Assembly: GCA_902805475.1 (NCBI GenBank)
Contig: CADCSX010000001.1
Location: 3,100,001-3,164,000 of the forward strand
Direction of reading: 5' to 3'
DNA from: Entonaema liquescens
Taxonomy: Eukaryota > Ascomycota > Sordariomycetes > Xylariales > Xylariaceae
DNA length: 64,000 bases
Below are positions 9,932-21,696 of the stretch, one piece after another (within the stretch, counting starts at the first letter, position 1; every line of letters begins with the position of its first letter). The notes under the pieces are model-generated. The model did no database searches. It was not told the DNA's origin and was given only the letters and a program-made list of their open reading frames with translations. The translations under genes were made by a program, and so were the position numbers.

Positions 9932-12900
9932 ATGGCTGCGAACGGAGCGCAGCAGGGTTTCGGACCCGATGAGGTGCACCAGGCTATGCTGACTATGCGG
10001 GGTGGGGACTCGGACAAGAAGAAGAAAGCCCATGAATATCTAGAGCTCTTCCAGAAATCGGTCAGTATACAACCGGATTCGGTTTTGCAGTCTTCATTGT
10101 ACGTTATTGCTGATACGGACTATAGTCAGCAGCATGGACTACGACTATCACGATACTACAGTCGAACGCCGAAGCGGACATCAAATTATTCGCAGCGACG
10201 ACGTTGAGAGGGAAGGTTAGTCTAGCACAAGATCTTATACACCGTAGCATACGGCGAGGCTGACGGAGCAACACCTTACAAGATAACATACGACCTAACA
10301 ACCCAAGTACCCGCGCCTGAGATTCCAGCCGTAAGATCTCAATTACTAGCACTCTTGAAGAGCTTTGCGCCGGGACCGAAGCCGATCAGGGTACAATTAT
10401 GTGTGTGTCTAGCCATCCTAGCCATACAGATGCAAGACTGGAAAGACGTACTACCCGTCGTCGTATCAGCCCTTGGCGATGATGTCGAAAGCCACGCCTG
10501 CATCTTAGACTTCCTTAGGGTTCTACCGGAAGAGGTAACGGAGGGACGGAAAATTACTTTGACAGTACGTATTTCATTATGTTTTCAGTTCGAAATAAAT
10601 GAGAAGTCTAATGGATGAACATCTAGGATGAAGAACTCTCGCTGAGAACCGCCGAATTACTAGAAGGAAATGCTCCACAGGTGGTGCAACTCCTGATTAA
10701 TTATGCCCACTCATCGCGTAAGTTCTGTCCGGCCCTTGAAAAAACATAGCTCACATGTAGCGATAGCGGCGGCTGCGACAAATCCTCAACTTTTCGAATG
10801 CATAACATCTTGGTTACGTGAGGTTCCTATCAATGAGATCGTCAAGTCCCCTCTATTAAACATTGTCTTTAATGCCCTTGAGAGCGACGTCTCCTTCCCG
10901 GCAGCTGCTGAGTGCATTTCGACTATGGTCAGGAGACTAGAGAGATAGATGACAATGTCGAAACTATCCAGATACTTCTGCCAAGAGTTGTTGCTTTACG
11001 GCCGAAGATTCAAAAATTGGTCGAAGAAGAAGATATTGAGTCCTACAAAGCTCTCACCAAGCTGTTAAGCGAGGCTGGTACTGCATGGGCTGTCGCCATT
11101 GCCCGCGAGCCTAGCCACTTCCGAGCCCTTGTCGATGCTATTCTCGAGTGTGCTGCAAGGGATAAAGACAAGGAAGTCATCGAATACACATTCGAGTTCT
11201 GGTACGAACTTAAGCTGTACCTCGTACTAGAAAAATACATACAATCTCGTATGGAGCTCTTGGATGTTTATGCGAAACTCGTCGATATTCTCCTCAAGCA
11301 TCTCGAGTATCCTGACTCGGAATCTGGCAACGAAAAGGATCTGTTTGACGGCGACAGAGAAACTGAGGAGAAGTTCCGTGAGTTTCGGCACCACATGGGT
11401 GACACACTTAAGGACTGTTGCGAGATGATGGGCGTTTCCGAGTGCCTGGCAAAGGTTCTTGATGCTATCAAGATTTGGATGCAGAAATACGCAAGCTTGG
11501 CGAACGGTGCCTCAGTTCCTCATTGGCAACAGCTCGAAGCTCCCTTATTCGCTATGCGTGCCATGGGTCGCATGGTTCCTAGAGAGGAGGAAACCGTGCT
11601 ACCTCAGCTCATGCCTCTTCTGGTACAAATGCCAGCTCACGAGAAACTGCGTTTTGCGACGATCATGGTGCTAGGCAGATACACTGATTGGACATCTGCC
11701 CATCCAGAGTTTCTCAGTCCCCAGTTTAACTACATCGTTTCATCTTTTGACACAAATTCAAAGGAGATTATGGGAGCCGCTGCAATGGCGATCAAATATT
11801 TCTGTACGGATTGTAAACATCTCCTTAGCGACCAGATTATCCAACTCCAACAGTTTTACGACCAAGTCCTGGACAAGCTTCCCGGGCTCAGCCAAGAAGA
11901 GATCACCGAAGGAGTCGCAGTGGTAGTATCTGTGCAGCCGCCGGATGAGACATTCAAACTACTTAAGCTCTTCTGCGACCCGTTAGTTCAGCGGCTGATG
12001 GCCAAGGCGAATGACGCGGTAGATAAAGAGAAGAAGCTCGCAGTCGCTGATCATTTACAGTTGATTACAATCTTCACCCAAAACGTCGTTTCAGCAAGCC
12101 CCGTCGCGCTTGGACAGGATCCTGCAGTGAAATACTGGCAAGAGGTTTTCCCCATATTGTCCAAGATCCTGGAAAACTTCCTTGATTTTACCCCAATCTG
12201 CGAAAGAATATGCCGTTGCTGGAGATTCATGGTGATTGCACACAGGAGTGCTATATCACCAATCCTCCCTGATATGGCGAATCAATTAGCGAGCGGCTTC
12301 GCCGCATCCAAGCAAGGTTGCTTCCTATGGGTGACCGGTGCTATCCTGCGGGAATTCTCCGATGATCGAGAACACGTAGAGCCGGCTATGACAGAGCATA
12401 TATATGTTTTCTTTGAGGCGCAGGCTACTAATGTTCTCCGATTCCTCAGCACGTTATCACCGACGGATCTCCCGGATGTAACTGAGGACTTCTTCCGCCT
12501 AGTCGTCGATGGACTCTTATATTACCCTCAGAAATTTATTCCATCATCGATATTCGGCCCCGTGTTCGAAGCCGCCCTCTCTGTTCTCGTTCTGGAGCAA
12601 CGTGAGCCTCTATCCGCTACCCTTCACTATATCCGAGATGTTCTTGGATGGGGTACGACATTCTCGCCTCCGTCATATGACAGCAAGTTAGCTCCAGTAG
12701 CTGACCAGCTGAAAACAATTGTGAAGCAGCTCCTATTGACTCAGGGGGAAACATTGGTCAAGCGTTTACTCGCTGGCATGATGATCACATTCCCGAAAGA
12801 TTGTTTTGCTGACGCTAGTGGCGCCTTACTAACACTATTCGAGATTTTCCCAGAACAGACGGCCGCGTGGGTGGATCAAACGCTCCGATTGCTACCGGAG

Positions 12901-13095
12901 GGGACCGTCTCGGCTACGGAGGTGGACCGACTCATGACGAAGATTAAGGAGAAGCTCAGCACCAATGATACAGGCGACGTGCGGCAGATCCGCTCGATTC
13001 TCCAGGACTTCACCAATACTTACCGAAGGAGATATGTTGCGCCCCGAGACGGATTAGGAGCGTTGGAGGGTGCACGATTCAGATTTGCCGGTTAG
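9932..13095 (+). CDS. MTR10: importin-beta family karyopherin (Mtr10/transportin-3 type)
   Basis: Five exons: 9932-10060, 10126-10215, 10283-10564, 10627-10717 and 10761-13095, with introns of 65, 67, 62 and 43 bp. About 975 aa are predicted, close to yeast Mtr10 (972). Features are an N-terminal importin repeat segment (FAATTLRGK), an Exportin-1-like helical region (QLCVCLAILAIQMQDW) and all-helical HEAT repeats to the end. Mtr10/TNPO3 proteins import SR-type RNA-binding proteins and influence tRNA retrograde import. The reading frame breaks once: exon 5 opens in one frame (SDVSFPAAAECISTMV) and continues at about 10930 in another (QETREIDDNVETIQ). The conserved ETRE segment fits the family, so both parts belong to one protein and one base is missing near 10930. 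The first exon junction (10060/10126) leaves a slightly unusual SSAAW sequence. Confidence 0.85.
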
Positions 13096-15422
13096 TAGTC
13101 ACAGCCGTTGCGTGCAATGAATACCCTCGAGTACGATTGGGGAGGAAGGAGCCAATGCCAATGTTGCTGCGCCCGAAGCACCCGGGATACCTTTTAGTGG
13201 TTTCGCCTGGTGTCACGCAGCTATTGATATTAGACCGTCGGTGGCACCGTGGGAAGGGAGAAAATGCGGTTGTGCAGCCGACGACGTAGATAGTTTAGGA
13301 GTAATCATACTTTGTCGGGCGTGGGGCGGCGATAGTGGCGTAGATTGGCAGCGAAATGGGAGTGTAAAAGAAAGATACCTATACCTATGAGTAATTTTCT
13401 GCGGTTGCGGTTGCGGATCGGATCGGATCATAGCACCACGGCACGATAGCCCGGAGATTGTTTGTACATACGCCAGCTGTTTAAAAACCATAACTAGTAA
13501 AAGCGCTTGCAATATTATACTAAAAGGTTTATCGTCTGAAACGAGTGTGGTGTAGATCGAAGACCATGTTTAAAACTACGTACGACTGGTGGGTTTAGGG
13601 ACGGCATGTTATGCTTGAGCTGTTAAGAGATTCTTGTTTTATTATGACAGATGCCCTACATTACGCCTGGCGTATCTTGTGGAACTATGAAGGCATAAGG
13701 TATAGAGTCATAAGTAGATCTCATAGACACGTTCAACTACAAAATCCCAGTTGACTTGACCGAATAGTTTCTCAGAGATAGAAATTAAGGATTTGAACAT
13801 GGACCACATCGGTAGTTTTGATTGTTCTTTCTCTTGTTCACTTATATAATTATTCGGTAGTCATGTGGACCTTCCCATGACGTGATGCCGAACGGCTCCA
13901 TCGCCGCGTGCCTCCGACCCGAATTAGTGGAGACAAGTACCGGGATTCGGCGATTTCACCGGGTCGCCGCCGGTTCGAGATATATGAAACTACCAATATC
14001 CGTAGCATCCATCATAACATTTATAACGAAAGATAGTACGTACACACAATATGAGAGGTAGTCTAGCGAAGACTAGGACACTACGCCGCGGTAGGTTTCG
14101 TGAGGTTACATTTAATTTCCTTGAAGCTAAAGGCTTGAAGTTTTCACTTCCTTCTTTAGAAATAAGGGCACTTTGCCCTAAAACACCCCCGGCACACAAG
14201 CTTACCCAAGAAGACCCAGTAGTATGGTTCTAGATCAAGATGTAGCTGTGGCGTTGTACGCAGCAACTACTACCTAAACTTCGAATTAAGGCAGACTAAT
14301 TTGCTTGACTCACCAAGTATCCAATCAATTGAACTTAAGATGGATTTTGCCGGGTTTCTTAGCATAATACTCAGCACAGTAAAGTTTGAAAACGAAACGG
14401 TCCAGCCAGTTTAGTATAAGTTATAGTAAAGATTTGACATACTACCTCAGTCTACCTGACTACCTAATATCAACCTAACAATCGCCACGCGGTCATTGGA
14501 AGATTTCGGGTCTCCTCCAAGACATAAAGACCAAAGTAGCCAAGGCTTTGTATAAATTGTGAAGATCGTACATGCATGGCTTCATGTTCCCCATGTTTCT
14601 TGCATAATGGAGAATAGTCACACCGAATAGAAGCATGGATCAAGGCATATATACCGTAAGAAACCAGAACATAAAATCCACAATACCCGCACAGGGCATC
14701 TTTAGCTACTTGCCAAAAGTGTGTAAAGGTCGTACCGTCACAGGGTCTAGATATCGTATGTTGTAGCTGGAATACGAATGCTTTGATCCCATTTGGTTTG
14801 GGTACTGGGTAATGCCTATTGTGTACCTAATGTACCTATTGGTACTGCTGCTGCCCGCATGCAAAGTTTATCATAGGTGAGTTGAATTAATAATAACAGG
14901 TCAAACGGGAGGGCTAGAACCCTCGATAAGCAGAATTTTGGTTTTATCCCGTTTGATTATTGACCCGTGAATTTGCCGCAGCAGGAAAAGGAAGGAACAA
15001 GTTGACTGCCCCACTAAGACCACAAAATATACATGGTTAGACAGTACAAAATTGATGTCACTCACAGGTCGATTTTCTTGGATGGATAAGCGTTGCCCCG
15101 CTTAGCCCGCCCGCCTGTGAATTTTCTCCTCTTGTACCCCTCCTTCCCAACTCTGCCCCGACAAATTTTCCTTTCCTTCGAAGCACGAACAAGCTGGTCG
15201 TCGGTGGTTGCGACTTTGCACTGAAAGCTTCGTTTCTCTTCCTTTTTCCCTCTTACCACTTCTCACTATTCGATACTCTCTAGAAGAGTTCGCAGGTGAT
15301 TTGTATCGATCGCGAAGTGCAATAAGGTCACTTCCCGCGACACAAATCTCACCCCGCTTTCATCACCAGTCGATCAGAAAAAAAAAAACACTTAGTAGTT
15401 TTTTTACATCAACACCGCCAAG
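13096..15422. other. intergenic; eEF2 upstream region with hairpin and pyrimidine-rich leader
   Basis: About 2.3 kb holds no supported gene. It contains an inverted repeat at 14901-14956 (listed separately). Before the eEF2 start lies a strongly pyrimidine-rich leader (about 15230-15422, with TTCCTTTTTCCC and CTTTTTTAC tracts), usual for highly expressed fungal translation genes. Frames at 13213-13512 and 15062-15259 look like chance. Confidence 0.5.
14901..14956. repeat. 10-bp perfect inverted repeat (hairpin candidate)
   Basis: TCAAACGGGA at 14901-14910 is exactly complementary to TCCCGTTTGA at 14947-14956, with a 36-nt loop that holds a smaller AGGG/CCCT pair. The outer sequence GGTCAA/TTGACC extends the symmetry imperfectly. 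It is too short and mis-spaced for a tRNA. Function is unknown. Confidence 0.5.
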
Positions 15423-18268
15423 ATGGTCAAGTAAGTCTCATCGCATTTCATTCAGCTATCCATCATATAGCTAGCTTCATCTCCTTCAATTTAATCATCA
15501 CCACTTTACGCGCTCAAGAAATCTCTTCCCTCGCCTTCACGATACCCAAACCCAAACCCCACCCCGGAGATAAGCTTCCGTTACATCCATCCATAACCAA
15601 TGCTAATATGCGCTTCCGAATAGCTTCACAATCGACGAGATCAGGCAACTGATGGACAAGCCTACCAATGTCCGTAACATGTCCGTCATTGCCCACGTCG
15701 ACCACGGCAAATCTACCCTGACCGACTCTCTCTTGGCCAAAGCCGGTATCATCTCCACCGCGAAAGCTGGTGATGCCCGAGCTACGGATACGAGAGCTGA
15801 CGAACAGGAACGTGGTATTACTATCAAGTCTACTGCCATCTCTCTATACGGCAACCTACCCAACGACGATGACCTAAAGGACATCGTTGGCCAGAAGGCC
15901 GATGGCCGAGATTTCTTGATCAACCTGATCGACTCGCCCGGTCACGTTGATTTCTCTTCTGAAGTTACTGCTGCCCTGCGTGTCACTGATGGTGCCCTCG
16001 TCGTCGTCGATACCATTGAGGGTGTCTGTGTCCAGACTGAGACCGTCTTGCGACAGGCTCTCGCTGAGCGAATCAAGCCTGTTATTGTCATCAACAAGGT
16101 CGACCGTGCCCTTCTCGAGCTACAAGTCTCCAAGGAGGATCTTTACCAGTCCTTCTCCCGAACGATTGAGTCGGTCAACGTCATTATCTCTACCTACCTT
16201 GACAAGTCCCTGGGTGACATCCAGGTCTACCCCGAGAAGGGTACTGTCGCTTTTGGTTCCGGTCTCCACGGCTGGGCCTTCACCATCCGTCAATTCGCCG
16301 TCCGATACGCCAAGAAGTTCGGTGTTGACCGAAACAAGATGATGGAGCGTCTATGGGTAAGCTTCATAATTAAGCTAGTCTCGCTATCTCATCTTGCATG
16401 TTGCTAACTACTAGAATAGGGTGACAACTACTTCAACGCCGCCACCAAGAAGTGGACCACCAAGGGCACCCACGATGGCAAGCCTCTAGAGCGAGCCTTC
16501 AACCAGTTCATCCTAGACCCTATCTTCAAGATCTTCGCGGCTGTGAACCACGCCAAGAAGGATGAGATCAACACCTTACTCTCCAAGCTCGACCTCAAGC
16601 TTCCCTCTGATGACAGGGATAAGGAGGGCAAGCAGCTACTCAAGGCTGTCATGAGAACCTTCCTTCCCGCTGCTGACTCTCTCTTGGAAATGATGATTCT
16701 TCACCTTCCCTCTCCCGTCACCGCCCAAAAGTACCGTGCTGAGACTCTGTACGAGGGTCCCCCTGATGACGAGGCCGCCATTGGTATCCGAGACTGTGAT
16801 CCTAAGGGTCCCCTTATGCTTTACGTCTCCAAGATGGTGCCGACCTCCGATAAGGGTCGTTTCTACGCCTTCGGTCGTGTCTTCTCCGGTACCGTCCGAT
16901 CCGGTCTTAAGGTCCGCATCCAGGGCCCCAACTACACTCCTGGAAAGAAGGAGGACTTGTTCGTCAAGGCTATCCAGCGTACTGTTCTGATGATGGGTGG
17001 CAAGGTCGAGCCCATTGACGACATGCCTGCCGGTAACATTGTCGGTCTGGTCGGTATCGATCAGTTCCTGCTCAAGTCTGGTACTCTTACCACCCTTGAG
17101 ACCGCTCACAACCTAAAGGTCATGAAGTTCTCTGTCTCCCCTGTCGTCCAGCGATCCGTCCAGGTCAAGAACGCCCAAGATCTACCCAAGCTGGTCGAAG
17201 GTCTTAAGCGTCTATCCAAGTCTGACCCTTGTGTCTTGACTACCACTTCCGAATCCGGTGAGCACGTCGTTGCTGGTGCTGGTGAGCTGCATCTTGAGAT
17301 TTGCTTGAAGGATCTCGAGGAGGACCACGCTGGTGTCCCTCTTATCATCTCCGACCCCGTCGTCCAGTACCGAGAGACCGTTGCTGGCAAGTCCAGTATC
17401 ACTGCTCTCTCCAAGTCCCCCAACAAGCACAACCGTCTATACATGGTTGCTGAGCCCATCGACGAGGAGCTCTCTAAGTCGATCGAGGACGGCAAGATCG
17501 GACCCCGTGATGATTTCAAGGCCCGTGCCCGTACCCTGGCTGACGACTTCGGCTGGGATGTCACCGATGCCCGAAAGATTTGGTGCTTCGGTCCCGACAC
17601 TGTCGGCGCCAACTTGCTGGTTGACCAGACCAAGGCCGTGCAGTACCTCAACGAAATCAAGGACTCTGTCGTCTCCGGTTTCCAGTGGGCTACCCGTGAA
17701 GGTCCCGTTGCTGAGGAGCCCATGCGATCCATCCGCTTCAACATCCTCGATGTTACCCTCCACGCCGATGCCATCCACCGTGGTGGTGGTCAGATCATCC
17801 CCACTGCCCGACGTGTTCTATACGCTGCTACGCTACTTGCTGAGCCCGCTCTTATGGAGCCCGTCTACTTGGTAGAAATCCAGGTCCCCGAGCAAGCCAT
17901 GGGTGGTGTCTACGGTGTCCTTACCCGAAGAAGAGGTCACGTCTTCAACGAGGAGCAACGTCCTGGTACCCTCTCTTCACAATCAAGGCTTACCTGCCCA
18001 TTATGGAGTCTTTCGGCTTCAACGGCGATCTCCGACAAGCCACTTCCGGCCAGGCTTTCCCTCAACTCGTCTTCGACCACTGGCAATTACTACCCGGTGG
18101 ATCTCCTCTCGACAAGACCACCAAGGTCGGACAGATCGTCGAGACCATGCGAAAGCGCAAGGGTATCAAGGTCGAGGTACCGGATGTCAACAACGTAAGT
18201 GAAATTCGAGTGACTCATGAAGTTTGCCATATGCTAACAACGAACAACAGTACTACGACAAGCTATAA
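15423..18268 (+). CDS. EFT2: translation elongation factor 2 (eEF2)
   Basis: Exons are 15423-15430 (ATG plus five bases), 15624-16356, 16420-18194 and 18251-18268; introns are 193, 63 and 56 bp. About 844 aa are predicted (yeast 842). Motifs are G1 AHVDHGKST, the TDTRADEQERGITIKST switch with the regulatory Thr, G3 DSPGH, G4 NKVD, and the diphthamide loop HADAIHRGGGQ with its modified His codon at 17776-17778. The C-terminus YYDKL sits on its own tiny exon. eEF2 drives GTP-dependent ribosome translocation in the cytosol. The frame breaks at 17969-17971: the invariant sequence after EEQRPGT continues one frame over (FTIKAYLPIMESFGFN). One C missing from the CCC run restores it. A broken sole eEF2 would be lethal, so this is most likely a sequence error. 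Dense C-ending codons mark strong expression. Confidence 0.95.
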
Positions 18269-19908
18269 ACAAGTTCCCTCGATGCTCTATAGACTACGAC
18301 CTAGTGCCATTATTGGCGGATATCATGAGACGGCTCGGATCGTTATTAAGTGGGTCCGTCGCATGGATATAATATGCGGCCTTACACCAGAAGGTCGGAA
18401 AGGAATGACCTGCGGCCGTGGATACAGAAAAGCTATGCAAAGGCACTGAGGGCGGAACTTTCATTAGCTGTCGTACATCTGGTTTGCTTGTAACTTTCGA
18501 CACAATTGAGACGAAGAAATTTAGATGACTCTAATATGTCTTTTCGTGATTCGTGAAATGAGATGAAGCATGATTTCTGATTCTGTCATCTGTGATTCGG
18601 TAATTACCCCTTAATTTATAGTCATTGCTTGATTTTACACACTATTCATTCAATCTCACCCAGGCTCACCCCAAAATCTAGGGGGAATGAAAAGAGAACC
18701 CATGTAAGACAATAAACGCTATGAATCTTGATAGATTGTCCTTCCCATCCATCATGAGTTAAGTAAAGTGGGTTGTATGTAATATGAGACTTTGCTGGGG
18801 CAGCTGTGAGCGTTTATGTATATCAAGGGGTTAAAATGCACTGATCTTGCAGTTCGCATTGGTATAATGCCTCTAAATGAAAACTATCATATTGGTATTT
18901 CGAGGTTGCTTATTATATTTTGCCAGATAGTGGACTTGTTGGAGGTTGATGTTTGGCGTATATGTTATGGGCAAGGGACAGGATTCCGTATTTTGGTATA
19001 TACCTATATTAACTAGCCCAACTATACATTGCAACATAAGCCGTATTTCCTACTAGTTGAATAGCTGTACTGTATCTATCTTACAAACACCCCCTCATTC
19101 CAAGACCGGCTTACCCGGGGATAGGATGAATGTCATCAAGAATAATAACTAATAATGATGAACTACGCCTGCTCTAAATAAATACGCCTTATCGTAAAGG
19201 GGCAAGGTCAAGTTTCTTCTTACTTTTCCTCTGACAGAGAGAGAGCAACTCGAAACGACAGCTAGGTAGGTGTGTATTCTAGACATTCACCAGCATGTTA
19301 TAGCTAATCTGTGGTTATAGCTAATCTGTGGTTATATTAATCATGTATCCGCCATTTTTAGTCTATAGAGATTATATTTCACGCACGCTATATATATAGG
19401 GGTATAAGTCTTATAGCCTCACTTTGGCACTGTACCAACATCGACATTCTATGTAGCATTACAAATCCCCAACTCCATTGTCTCGAGGGTCGTCTTACCA
19501 ACAGACTTAAAGATACCTGCGCGCTTCTCTTTGTATTCCAGAAGAAACCTCCTCTATGCAAGGGATGCCGGATTTAATAAGCTTCGCCCAGTAGTTGGTA
19601 GTCGCTGTTCAGTCGATTTCCGAGGACCAAGAAGGATGGGATTCCTTGCTTCGACCACACGCGCACTTGCCTCGCCCGGATTTCTGGCAGCTGTGCCTTC
19701 CATGATTTAGCTCGTATGGATGGACTTTTTCTTTTATTTTCGAGTGTACCTAGAAACAAACTTTATATCCATCCCTATTTGAACGTTGTTCGAATCCCTC
19801 GACCTGCCCCTTCCTAGTCTCAACCACTACCTAATTCCTCGAAAGAAAACCAGAAGAATTAGCTAACAACTTAATTGGGTTAGTTGGGTCCATGAGATAG
19901 ACATAGAC
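18269..19908. other. intergenic with a 17-bp tandem repeat
   Basis: This is the 3' flank of eEF2 and the upstream region of the dehydrogenase gene. AT-rich; no gene supported. It holds the 17-bp repeat at 19297-19336. Confidence 0.5.
19297..19336. repeat. 17-bp tandem repeat, 2.35 copies
   Basis: The unit GTTATAGCTAATCTGTG occurs at 19297-19313 and 19314-19330 and is followed by a partial copy GTTATA. The copies are perfect, pointing to recent slippage or duplication. Confidence 0.8.
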
Positions 19909-20763
19909 ATGTCTCGCAAATCGGTCTTGGTAACGGGCTGTTCAGCCGGTGGCATCGGGTCCTCGATCGCGCTGAACCTCGCGCGGAGCGGGCACATCGT
20001 GTTCGCCACGGCGCGCAGCGTGTCCAAGATCCCGGAGGACCTATCCCAGCTGTCCAACGTGACGCTGATCGCGCTGGACATCACGTCGGACGAGTCCGTC
20101 GCGGAAGCCGCGCGGGCCGTGGCGGAGAGCGGGCACGGCTTGGACGTGCTGGTCAACAACGCGGGCGCCGGGTACGGCCAGCCCGTCCTCGATATGGACC
20201 TCGAGGTCGCTCGCCAGCTCTACGATACGAATGTCTGGGGTGCGATTCGGTGTATCCAGGTTTTCGCGGATATGCTGATTAAGAGTCGCGGACGGATCGT
20301 GACGGTTAGTACCGTCGGCGCTGCTCTGAATGTGCCTTGGATCTGTAAGTTTATATCCTATATCCCTCCCATCATCCCTTCTTTCCCGTACCCTCCCAAT
20401 CTATCAATCGACCAACCATACATCCCCCCCCAACCACGCTACTAACCTCCCCAAGCGGCATACACGTCCTCCAAAGCCGCGCTCAATAGCCTCCTCGAGT
20501 GCCTGCGCCTCGAAATGGCGCCCTTCGGCGTCGCCGTCGCGACCATCATGACGGGGGTCATCGACTCGCACTTCCACAACGACACCATGTGCAAGCTGCG
20601 CAAGGGCTCCCTGTACGCCCCCATCGAGGACGTCATCGACGCGTGGTTCCCGCAGTCTCTGATTGTGAGTTGGCCTTTCTTTTCTTTTTCTTTTTTTATT
20701 TCTTTCTTTTACCCCCCCTCCCCTCCCCCTTCCTACCTTATTACTCTTTTTCGATACCTATAA
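19909..20763 (+). CDS. short-chain dehydrogenase/reductase, C-terminus missing or replaced
   Basis: Exon 1 is 19909-20344, then an intron at 20345-20455 (111 bp, GTAAGT, ACTAAC branch), and exon 2 from 20456. The Rossmann motif is TGCSAGGIGSS with NNAGAGYG, a catalytic Ser in IVTVSTVGA, and YTSSK, so the YxxxK pair is intact across the junction. It resembles 1-acyl-dihydroxyacetone-phosphate reductase (Ayr1-like, lipid synthesis). After WFPQSLI (20664) the frame meets a perfect donor-like GTGAGT and an 85-bp pyrimidine tract. Read through, it gives a Phe/Pro tail ending at 20763; spliced at about 20767, it gives 13 unrelated residues. The roughly 60 C-terminal residues usual for the family are not found downstream. 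The exons are much more GC-rich than the flanks. It could be a shortened enzyme or a decaying copy. Confidence 0.7.
20673..20752 (+). repeat. long pyrimidine tract
   Basis: About 80 bases are almost only C and T, with runs of 7-9 identical bases. It lies directly after a GTGAGT donor at 20665, so it could be an intronic polypyrimidine tract or a slippage-expanded sequence that displaced the 3' end of the dehydrogenase gene. Confidence 0.6.
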
Positions 20764-21696
20764 CTAGATGATAATAGATAAAACGTCTTTAGGACTTAAT
20801 AAGGTCTAGAAACCAGGGACTAGATAAGTTCACGGCGGAACTTTCCAAGAGAAGCAGCAATCAGGAATGAGTCAGTTAGTCATATCAAAAATACGAACCA
20901 GCAGTCCACTGGGTTCGATTGATGGAGTGTTCTGTTGGACTTATTTTGAGGGGGGGGGAAGGGGGCTATTTGAGACTGGACACTCAACGCCAAAAGCATC
21001 ACTGAGATAGTTAATAATCCGTATAGGTAGTTGAGAAAAAGGGGTGGGGAGGAAGGGATTAGATCTCCGACATAAAACTTAGAAAGAACATAGCATACTT
21101 TTCCACAAACACGGATATTAACTAACGCGCAAATATCGCTTCCTCTCCCGTTGAATCTACAAACTTGCCACGAAGTGCACTATTCATTACAAAATGCGTA
21201 CGATAAACAGACCTGGTTTCCCCTCTCCCCCCTCCCGGGTACCTAACGGGTATAGGGTATGTAGAATAAAGTGTAAAGGCCTAGGCAACCCAGCAGTTAA
21301 TGCGCGATCCCACCCCTTTCCCTTTCCTTATCCCGAACCGCATGCCCCCCTCCTTTTTTCCCCCTCAGATCGCGGCGCCGAGCTGCTGGAAGAAGAAGAA
21401 GGAAAGGGGGAACAGGATCGTTATGCAACCGGAACCGGACCGAGCTAAAACTCCCTTGTCCCTGGTAGTGATATACATGCCATTCCCATCCTGACGTGGA
21501 TTACCGTCACCACCGAAAATCGCCATGCTGCGCATACAGACGTAGATAACAACAAGCACAGAAAAAAAAAAATCCTAGATATCTCTCGCTCCGCCCACCG
21601 GGTATATTATTAACAACGACCGCGACCACGTCTGCGACGGCGAAGAAAACCAAAGACGCCGCATCCTCGAGCGAAAAACCGGGAGCCGCCGCTCAT
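20764..21696. other. intergenic, convergent 3' region
   Basis: This separates the dehydrogenase (+) and Stu1 (-). It has G and C homopolymers (nine G near 20951) and no recognisable exon. The overlapping open frames at 21194-21559 are low-complexity Pro-rich sequence. Confidence 0.45.

Noticed and set aside
10915..10945. Programmed frameshift signal in the importin
   Set aside because: No slippery heptamer or strong downstream structure was recognised. The recurrent indel pattern in the window makes sequence error simpler.
14898..14965. Possible tRNA on the minus strand (GGGTTCTAGCCC resembles a T-loop box)
   Set aside because: Stem spacing does not allow a 7-bp acceptor plus D, anticodon and T arms. 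The B-box core has a mismatch and the element is about 56-67 nt.
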